Below, piece by piece: positions 1 to 4,815 of a stretch of DNA of 5,986 nucleotides (positions are counted from its first letter, which is position 1; every line of letters starts with the position of its first letter). Location of the stretch: contig JANYKP010000334.1 in the NCBI GenBank assembly GCA_025358195.1, positions 1 through 5,986 on the forward strand, read 5' to 3'. Origin of the DNA: Cyclobacteriaceae bacterium. GTDB taxonomy: Bacteria > Bacteroidota > Bacteroidia > Cytophagales > Cyclobacteriaceae. The notes beneath the pieces are model-generated. The model was not told the DNA's origin, did no database searches, and worked only from the letters and a program-made list of their open reading frames with translations. The translations under genes were made by a program, and so were the position numbers.

Positions 1-1389
1 CTGCTCTTCAACATATTTTTTATTCTTGGCATTTTGGCGCAGTTAAATTCGGCGCTCACGCTGCCGGGTATCGCTGGTATTGTGCTCACCATGGGTATGG
101 CCGTCGATGCGAACGTGCTTATTTATGAACGTATCCGTGAAGAATTACGGCAAGGTCGGAGATTGCGTGAAGCAATAAAGAAAGGTTATGAACGCGCTTT
201 TGCAGCGATTTTTGACTCTAACCTTACTACTTTCCTTACCGCGATGTTCCTGTATATTTTTGGACAGGGACCCCTGAAAGGTTTTGCGATCGTGTTAATG
301 ATTGGTATTGCCACCTCTTTCTTTTCTGCGGTGTACATTTCAAGAGTCATTATTGAATGGATGGTTCGGAAGGGAGACGATGCAAAGGTTTCGTTTGAAA
401 CAAACGCATCCTGGGCCGTCGGCAGGAACACCAATTACGATTTTATTGCCAACCGGAAGAAAGCGTATATTTTTTCTTCCGTCTTCATCGTCATCGGCAT
501 GATCCTGATTGCTGTACAAGGTCTGAACCTGGGAGTCGACTTCAAGGGCGGACGGTATTATATTGTAACATTCAGTCAGCCAGTAGATGCAACCAAGATG
601 CGGAGTGATCTGACCGCCAGTTTTGAGGAGGCCAGCACAGAAGTAAAAAACTATGATGGTAATAATGTGGTGAAAGTGACAACATCCTATCTCATCGACG
701 ACGATTCGGATGGGGCGGATGATAAAGTGAAAAATGCATTGGTCCAGGGGATACAAAAGGTCACCGGTAAGCAATACATCGAGAATGATGTTAAAGTTGA
801 TGACACACATTTTGCAATATCATCGTCGACCAAAGTGGGGGCTACCATTGCCGATGATATCAAAGACTCTGCGTTTATGGCAGGTGGTTTAGCATTTCTT
901 TCCATCTTCCTCTACATCCTGTTGCGTTTCCGCAAGTGGCAGTACAGCACGGGTGCTATCGTGGCCCTTATTCACGATGCCCTGTTCACGTTCTCAGCAT
1001 TTGCTATGGCCCGTGTCTTTGGGTTCTCGTTGGAGATCGACCAGGTGTTTGTAGCGGCCTTGCTGACGATCATCGGCTACTCTATAAATGATACGGTGAT
1101 AATCTTTGACAGGATCCGCGAATATATAGGAATGGGGACCAGCCATGAACGCTCGAAGATTTTTAACAGCGCCATCAATAGCACGTTGAGCCGCACGCTT
1201 ATTACATCGGGTACTGTTCTTCTCGTGGTAGTAGTATTGTTTTTCTTTGGAGGAGAGGTGTTGCGTGGATTTTCGTTTGCGCTCATCATCGGCGTCGTGA
1301 TTGGTACCTACTCGTCGATTTTTATTGCTTCTCCGCTCGTAATCGATTTGGATAAGAAATCAAAAGTGATCGAGCCTGCCATAGCGTAA
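1..1389 (+). CDS. secDF: Protein translocase fusion SecDF, C-terminal part (5' end outside window)
   Basis: The frame is open from base 1 to the TAA at 1387-1389, giving 462 residues of a larger protein; the TTG at 34 is only an internal Leu codon. SecDF is an inner-membrane RND-type accessory of SecYEG that uses the proton gradient to pull exported proteins out on the periplasmic side. Residues 1-15 are the end of one SecD membrane helix. Residues 22-42 carry the SecD signature AVDANVLIYERIREE, with the conserved Asp at residue 36. Helices at about 74-88 and 93-118 finish SecD. SecF starts near residue 145 with a helix at 155-173, then GVDFKGG (178-184), a periplasmic domain to about 285, and five more helices. 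These include the SecF signature YSINDTVIIFDRIRE (360-374). One continuous frame spans both halves, the fused form common in Bacteroidota. An acidic DxDxDGxxD stretch lies at residues 233-241. The gene converges on gldH and ends at a strong terminator. Confidence 0.96.
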   Translation: MLFNIFFILGILAQLNSALTLPGIAGIVLTMGMAVDANVLIYERIREELRQGRRLREAIKKGYERAFAAIFDSNLTTFLTAMFLYIFGQGPLKGFAIVLMIGIATSFFSAVYISRVIIEWMVRKGDDAKVSFETNASWAVGRNTNYDFIANRKKAYIFSSVFIVIGMILIAVQGLNLGVDFKGGRYYIVTFSQPVDATKMRSDLTASFEEASTEVKNYDGNNVVKVTTSYLIDDDSDGADDKVKNALVQGIQKVTGKQYIENDVKVDDTHFAISSSTKVGATIADDIKDSAFMAGGLAFLSIFLYILLRFRKWQYSTGAIVALIHDALFTFSAFAMARVFGFSLEIDQVFVAALLTIIGYSINDTVIIFDRIREYIGMGTSHERSKIFNSAINSTLSRTLITSGTVLLVVVVLFFFGGEVLRGFSFALIIGVVIGTYSSIFIASPLVIDLDKKSKVIEPAIA

Positions 1390-1404
1390 TCGCATTAAGA
1401 TTGT

Positions 1405-1441
1405 AAAAGTCCTGCCTCCATCATGAAGCAGGACTTTTTTT
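1405..1441 (+). terminator. Intrinsic terminator of secDF
   Basis: An 11-bp perfect stem (AAAAGTCCTGC at 1405-1415 pairing with GCAGGACTTTT at 1428-1438) encloses a 12-base loop. The T run covers 1435-1441, partly inside the stem. It begins 15 bases after the secDF stop codon. Read on the minus strand the same hairpin is followed by only four Ts. It could therefore act weakly on transcripts running out of gldH, whose stop lies about 130 bases away, but the T tract favours the plus direction. Confidence 0.9.
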
Positions 1442-1569
1442 ATGGTGTCGAGGGCAATACATTTTAACGCGTAGCGTAAACCCTCCATTTTTTCCCGACG
1501 GCCTGCTCGCCTTCTGCTCACGACCCACTTGTCGGTTATGAAATTGGTTTTTGTTGTTGGAGCGAGCTC
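1442..1569. other. Convergent intergenic spacer, no gene seen
   Basis: No plausible coding region lies between the secDF terminator and the gldH stop. Three weak structures are visible. The first is a short hairpin around 1464-1480 (ACGC-GTA-GCGT with a bulged TTT/AAA extension). The second is a distant CCGAC (1495-1499) / GTCGG (1531-1535) pair. The third is GGAGCGAGCTCC (1559-1570), a 4-bp stem with a 4-base loop whose last base is part of the gldH stop codon. None is followed by a T run on the minus strand, so I do not call a dedicated gldH terminator. Confidence 0.55.
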
Positions 1570-2160
1570 CTACTTTATATCTTCCTCCACCCTCACACCA
1601 ACTGCCGCTACGCCCTGCAGCGTGTCTTGTCGCATGAACTGGTCTAGTTTTATTGAATATTTTCCACGATAACCAAAACGACGACGTTCAAGTAAGGGGA
1701 ACCGGTGATCATACAAATCTCCCAAGCCACTGTCGCCAAGGGGTCGCCCCGTTTTTTGGTCAAACAGATCGTGAAACACTAATTTCTTTGTGAGTTCGCT
1801 TCCTGTGGAATCGTAAAGATGGTAGGTGATAAAAATTCTGGCGTATGGATAGTCCAGTGTATTACGCACGTTGTAATACAAATTATATCGACGGGCCGTG
1901 TCAGGAATCGTAAAATTGAACCGTGCCTCTTCAGTCACTTTCCACGTTCGATCTTTGAATTCGAGATTGTCTTCGTAGATACGTCTACTGTCGCAGGAAA
2001 AGAGAAAGTATAGGGAGAATAGTAAGTAGAGGGACCTTCGGTTTTGGTCTTGGGTGTTAGGTGGGTGTTGGCTTTTAGCTTTTAGCTTTTGGCCGTTAGC
2101 TTTTAGCTTTTCTCTCTCAGCTTTTAACTTCTCTTTCACTACGATAGGGACGGATTTCAT
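1570..2160 (-). CDS. gldH: Gliding motility lipoprotein GldH, with repeat-derived N-terminal extension
   Basis: GldH is a lipoprotein needed for gliding, and in Flavobacterium johnsoniae also for chitin use, in bacteria with the type IX secretion/gliding machinery; its biochemical role is unknown. The 196-residue product has a lipoprotein signal peptide RRSLYLLFSLYFLFSC (41-56), with lipobox LFSC and predicted lipidated Cys56. The mature part matches the family: CDSRRIYED, the YNLYYNVRNTLDYPY block (92-106) and the Gly/Asp-rich LGDSGLGDLYD block (141-151). The oddity is residues 1-40, a basic region with three KLKAxxx heptads encoded by 7-base DNA repeats; GldH precursors usually begin only a few residues before the hydrophobic core. 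No ATG, GTG or TTG lies in frame between the repeat and the signal peptide. The start is therefore the ATG at 2160, which overlaps the ricT stop as ATGA, or possibly GTG at 2139. No Shine-Dalgarno sequence is visible, and translational coupling to ricT is likely. The family call is strong; the true N-terminus is less certain. Confidence 0.88.
   Translation of the reverse strand: MKSVPIVVKEKLKAEREKLKANGQKLKAKSQHPPNTQDQNRRSLYLLFSLYFLFSCDSRRIYEDNLEFKDRTWKVTEEARFNFTIPDTARRYNLYYNVRNTLDYPYARIFITYHLYDSTGSELTKKLVFHDLFDQKTGRPLGDSGLGDLYDHRFPLLERRRFGYRGKYSIKLDQFMRQDTLQGVAAVGVRVEEDIK
2043..2126 (-). repeat. Imperfect heptanucleotide tandem repeat inside the gldH 5' end
   Basis: Read on the minus strand from 2126, the sequence divides into 7-base units: TAAAAGC, TGAGAGA, GAAAAGC, TAAAAGC, TAACGGC, CAAAAGC, TAAAAGC, TAAAAGC (down to 2071). 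More diverged C/A-rich units follow (CAACACC, CACCTAA, CACCCAA, GACCAAA) to 2043. Six of the first eight units end in AAAAGC. Three DNA units equal 21 bases, so the translated product shows a 7-residue period: KLKAERE, KLKANGQ, KLKAKSQ (gldH codons 11-31). The composition resembles intergenic heptamer repeats I associate with Bacteroidota genomes, but here the tract lies within a reading frame. Confidence 0.85.
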
Positions 2161-3329
2161 TTAGGGCCTTGAGGATTTCTGGGAGCCTGAGGACTGCCCG
2201 GTCTTCCATCGCGTCCGCGTCCGCGGTTGCGTGACTTCTTTTTAGTTCGGCCTCCGCGGTTGCTGAATTTTTTGTCAAGTTTATCCAGGTCGCTATTTAG
2301 CACGGAGACTGGCTCGCGCTCTACCAGCTCATTCAGTTCAAGCGTGGCAGGCTTACGACCTGCCTGGTTAAGGGCAAGGATTTCGTTGACGCGATCTACA
2401 TTCAACGGGTACCAGGCATTCTCTTCCTTGTAGCCGAACCACATTATTTTACGGAAAATATCAGTTTTCTGCAAGGTGGCTTCACCTTTTTCAGTCAGGA
2501 GAGGACTGCCCACTTCGGGTATGTGCTTGAGCGCCTCCATATATGTTTCAAGTTCGTAGTTCAGACAACACTTAAGTCTTCCACATTGACCGGAAAGCTT
2601 GCTTGGATTAAGGGAGAGATTTTGATATCGGGCAGCACTGGTGGCGACATTCTTAAAGTCAGTTAACCACGTGGAGCAGCACAATTCACGACCGCAAACT
2701 CCAATCCCACCAAGCCGGCCGGCCTCCTGCCGCAGACTAATTTGTCGCATTTCTACCCGTACCCTGAATTCTCCTGCCAGTACTTTAATCAGCTCCCGAA
2801 AGTCCACGCGCTCATCGGCGGAATAAAAAAAACTGGCTTTCATATTGTCGGCCTGGTATTCTACATCCGAGAGTTTCATATGAAGGTTCATCTGACGGAT
2901 GATTTCACGACCGCGATGCAAAGACGGCAGCTCCCGCTTCTTCACCTCCTCATATTTCTCCAGGTCTTTTTGGTGAGCCAGTCGGTAGATCTTTCTTATT
3001 TCTCCATCGTTTACCACGTTCTTTTTCTTCATCTGCAGACGAACCAGTTCACCCTGAAGTGATATGTGGCCCAGGTGATGGCCATTTTGTACCTCCACGA
3101 TTACAGCATCACCGGTAGTGAAGTCCATTTTTTCAGGGTTCCTGAAAAAATCCTTGCCGCCGTTCTTAAAACGAACCTCCACTACATCAAAACGATCGGC
3201 CGCGGGCATCTCCATGTTGGAAAGCCAGTCGAACACATTCATTTTGTTGCAGCCGCCCGTGTCACAGGCTCCATTATTTTTACAGCCGGAAACTTTTCCG
3301 TCTTTTTTTGTTCCACACGCACATCCCAT
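2157..3329 (-). CDS. ricT: PSP1 domain protein, RicT/YaaT family
   Basis: In Bacillus, RicT (YaaT) works with RicA and RicF as an iron-sulfur complex that adjusts RNase Y cleavage of mRNAs; the Bacteroidota role is not established. The 390-residue product has a Cys-rich N-terminus (Cys 3, 5, 16, 22, 27) leading into GGCNKMNVFDWL (25-36). A PSP1 core follows (about 45-260) with GGIGVCGRELCCSTWL (207-222) and SGQCGRLKCCLNYE (246-259), the conserved paired-Cys motifs (212/217/218 and 249/254/255). After about 345 comes a low-complexity Lys/Arg/Gly tail (about 355-390, with SRNRGRGRDGRPG) that is probably disordered and could bind RNA; that is inference. I chose the ATG at 3329 because the protein then begins MGCACG, as expected for the family. 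The frame runs on to a TTG at 3356, which would add nine unsupported residues. It lies 84 bases after purD, and its stop overlaps the gldH start. Confidence 0.9.
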   Translation of the reverse strand: MGCACGTKKDGKVSGCKNNGACDTGGCNKMNVFDWLSNMEMPAADRFDVVEVRFKNGGKDFFRNPEKMDFTTGDAVIVEVQNGHHLGHISLQGELVRLQMKKKNVVNDGEIRKIYRLAHQKDLEKYEEVKKRELPSLHRGREIIRQMNLHMKLSDVEYQADNMKASFFYSADERVDFRELIKVLAGEFRVRVEMRQISLRQEAGRLGGIGVCGRELCCSTWLTDFKNVATSAARYQNLSLNPSKLSGQCGRLKCCLNYELETYMEALKHIPEVGSPLLTEKGEATLQKTDIFRKIMWFGYKEENAWYPLNVDRVNEILALNQAGRKPATLELNELVEREPVSVLNSDLDKLDKKFSNRGGRTKKKSRNRGRGRDGRPGSPQAPRNPQGPK

Positions 3330-3413
3330 AATTTCAGTTTTAAAGGTTCCGCCCAATCGTTAGGAGACGGAATTAACTTTTTCAAGGTGTAGAAAAGTCA
3401 AACCGGAAAGGTT
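3330..3413 (-). other. purD-ricT spacer, no clear signal
   Basis: The 84 bases between the purD stop and the chosen ricT start contain no convincing terminator or promoter. A 5-bp GAACC/GGTTT hairpin with one G-U pair follows the purD stop, with only a short interrupted T run after it. A minus-strand TTTG is present, but no TAnnTTTG lies at the expected distance. The octamer GAACCTTT occurs twice on the minus strand, once near each end of the gap. Co-transcription of purD, ricT and gldH is the simplest reading. Confidence 0.4.
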
Positions 3414-4706
3414 CTATTCATGTTTTCCACCCGGTAGCAAATCTACTCCAATATCCTTTCGGAAATATACACCCGTCCATGAAATGCCTGAAACGGACTG
3501 ATACGCGTTCTTTTTGGCTTCCTGAAGACTTTGGCCCCTCCCAGTTACAGCCAATACGCGACCGCCATCCGTTACAATTTTATTGTTAACAAGCGTGGTG
3601 CCCGCATGGAATACCAGCGCTGGCGATGGAAGCTCCAGACCAGCAATGATTTTCCCCTTCTCATAATCGCCTGGGTATCCTCCGGAAACCATCATGACGG
3701 TCACTGCATAATCCGAATCAATGACAATTTTCTTATGTTTTAATTCTCCTTTAGCGCATGCTATTAACAATTCTACAAAATCGGATTGAATACGAGTCAT
3801 GACCGCTTCAGTTTCCGGGTCGCCCATGCGGGCATTATACTCAATCAAATGGGGCTCACCGCTCACATTCATTATGCCGAAGAAAATAAATCCGCGATAA
3901 GGAATTTTTTCCTTATTCAATCCGGTAATAGTGGGTTGGATTATTTTCTCCTCAACCTTTTTCATGAACAATCGATCTGCAAAAATCACCGGCGAAACAG
4001 CACCCATTCCACCCGTATTGGGACCAGTGTCCTTATCTCCCACGCGCTTGTAGTCCTTTGCTTCCGGAAGCAAAACATAATCTGTGCCGTCGGTGAGTAC
4101 AAATACGGAGAGTTCGATGCCCTCCAGAAATTCTTCCACGAGAACCTGGGCACTGGCTTCTCCGAAAAGTCTATTTACCAGCATGTCCCTAAGTGAAGTC
4201 TGAGCTTCCTCAAGATTATTAGAAATGATTACTCCTTTTCCTGCCGCGAGTCCATCGGCCTTCAAAACAATGGGCAGCTGACAGGTAGTAAGATAATGAA
4301 GCCCTTCTTCCAACCTGGCCGCAGAAAAAGTTTTGGCATTGGCCGTAGGCACACCATGTCGCAGCATAAACTGTTTAGAATAATCCTTACTTCCCTCGAG
4401 CTCAGCGCCTTTTTCTCCGGGGCCGACAAAAAGAATCTTTTTGAGGACTTGATCCTGCTCAAAAAAATCACGGATCCCGTTTACTAGTGGTACTTCCGGA
4501 CCTACAACGATCAGGTCAATATTTTTCGCGTTACAGATTTTTGCAAGACCGTGGAAATCGTCACTTTTAACGGGAAGATTTTCGCCAACCAGCGAGGTTC
4601 CCGCATTGCCAGGGGCGATGTAAAGTTTGTTGGTGAGTTTGCTTTGCTTGATTTTCCATGCCAGCGCGTGTTCACGACCGCCGCTGCCAATAAGAAGGAT
4701 GTTCAT
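3414..4706 (-). CDS. purD: Phosphoribosylamine--glycine ligase (GAR synthetase)
   Basis: PurD catalyses the second step of de novo purine synthesis in the cytoplasm: 5-phosphoribosylamine + glycine + ATP to glycinamide ribonucleotide + ADP + phosphate. The 430-residue product has the usual full length and runs from the ATG at 4706 to a TAG. The N-terminal domain opens with MNILLIGSGGREHAL (1-15) and includes APGNAGT (31-37) and VVGPEVPL (67-74). The ATP-grasp part shows LKADGLAAGKGV (148-159), EEFLEGIELS (191-200), PEAKDYKR (214-221), GPNTGGMG (228-235) and the metal/phosphate segment EYNARMGDPETE (289-300). The C-terminal domain has FHAGT (366-370) and GGRVLAVTG (381-389). No key motif is missing and no frameshift is seen. 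It stands alone from other pur genes in this window, between recQ and ricT. A TATCTTTG element lies just upstream. Confidence 0.97.
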   Translation of the reverse strand: MNILLIGSGGREHALAWKIKQSKLTNKLYIAPGNAGTSLVGENLPVKSDDFHGLAKICNAKNIDLIVVGPEVPLVNGIRDFFEQDQVLKKILFVGPGEKGAELEGSKDYSKQFMLRHGVPTANAKTFSAARLEEGLHYLTTCQLPIVLKADGLAAGKGVIISNNLEEAQTSLRDMLVNRLFGEASAQVLVEEFLEGIELSVFVLTDGTDYVLLPEAKDYKRVGDKDTGPNTGGMGAVSPVIFADRLFMKKVEEKIIQPTITGLNKEKIPYRGFIFFGIMNVSGEPHLIEYNARMGDPETEAVMTRIQSDFVELLIACAKGELKHKKIVIDSDYAVTVMMVSGGYPGDYEKGKIIAGLELPSPALVFHAGTTLVNNKIVTDGGRVLAVTGRGQSLQEAKKNAYQSVSGISWTGVYFRKDIGVDLLPGGKHE

Positions 4707-4721
4707 GCGTTACCCAAAAAC

Positions 4722-4729
4722 CAAAGATA
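4722..4729 (-). promoter_or_regulatory. Candidate -7 promoter element of purD
   Basis: On the minus strand, TATCTTTG matches the Bacteroidota -7 consensus TAnnTTTG exactly, with its last base 15 bases from the first base of the purD ATG. That would give a very short leader. There is no TTTG at the usual -33 distance, where the sequence is instead the G-rich edge of the palindromic repeat; another TTTG sits only three bases upstream. Supported by one consensus half and position only. Confidence 0.5.
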
Positions 4730-4745
4730 ACAAACTTCACTTCTG

Positions 4746-4813
4746 CCCCCTCTCTCCTCCGGAGCGGGTTGGGGTGAGCTTTTGTTCCTTCTTGGGAGAG
4801 GGATTAGGGTGAG
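4746..4813. repeat. Palindromic interspersed-type repeat between recQ and purD
   Basis: On the plus strand the element starts with a C/T-rich arm (4746-4760) and the palindrome CTCCGGAG (4757-4764). It continues with GCGGGTTGGGGTGAG (4763-4777), a spacer, and a second copy GAGGGATTAGGGTGAG (4799-4812 region). CCCTCTC (4748-4754) can pair with GAGAGGG near 4796-4802, enclosing the shorter CTCCGGAG hairpin. The CCCTCTCC...GGAGAGGG plus GGTGAG pattern is typical of small non-coding repeats scattered between bacterial genes. It begins two bases after the recQ stop and could act as an mRNA 3' structure or attenuator for recQ; no T run supports a standard terminator. Confidence 0.65.
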
Positions 4814-4815
4814 GT

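Noticed and set aside
34..36. TTG as start of the secDF frame
   Set aside because: The frame is open back to base 1 and those residues continue a SecD membrane helix; the gene is simply cut by the window edge.
340..810. 156-residue minus-strand open frame under secDF, and similar long frames such as 3786-4196 (+)
   Set aside because: They lie wholly antisense to well-recognised genes, have no recognisable domain, and are expected shadows of those coding frames.
1559..1570. GGAGCGAGCTCC hairpin at the gldH stop as a terminator or REP remnant
   Set aside because: Four base pairs, no T run, and too short to assign to a repeat family.
1990..2040. Twin-arginine (Tat) motif NRRSLYL at the gldH signal peptide
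   Set aside because: Only RR and a following Leu fit; the strongly hydrophobic core and LFSC lipobox are those of an ordinary Sec lipoprotein signal.
2043..2160. Frameshift or pseudogene at the gldH 5' end
   Set aside because: The frame is continuous from the ATG through the signal peptide and whole mature domain; no alternative ATG in another frame near the signal peptide would suggest a broken start.
3354..3356. TTG start giving a longer RicT
   Set aside because: The ATG at 3329 yields the expected MGC... N-terminus; the nine extra residues have no family support.
3330..3400. Separate promoter for ricT
   Set aside because: A TTTG is present, but no TAnnTTTG lies at a suitable distance on the minus strand.
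3390..3413. Terminator after purD
   Set aside because: The GAACC/GGTTT stem has only five pairs, including one G-U, and no proper T run.
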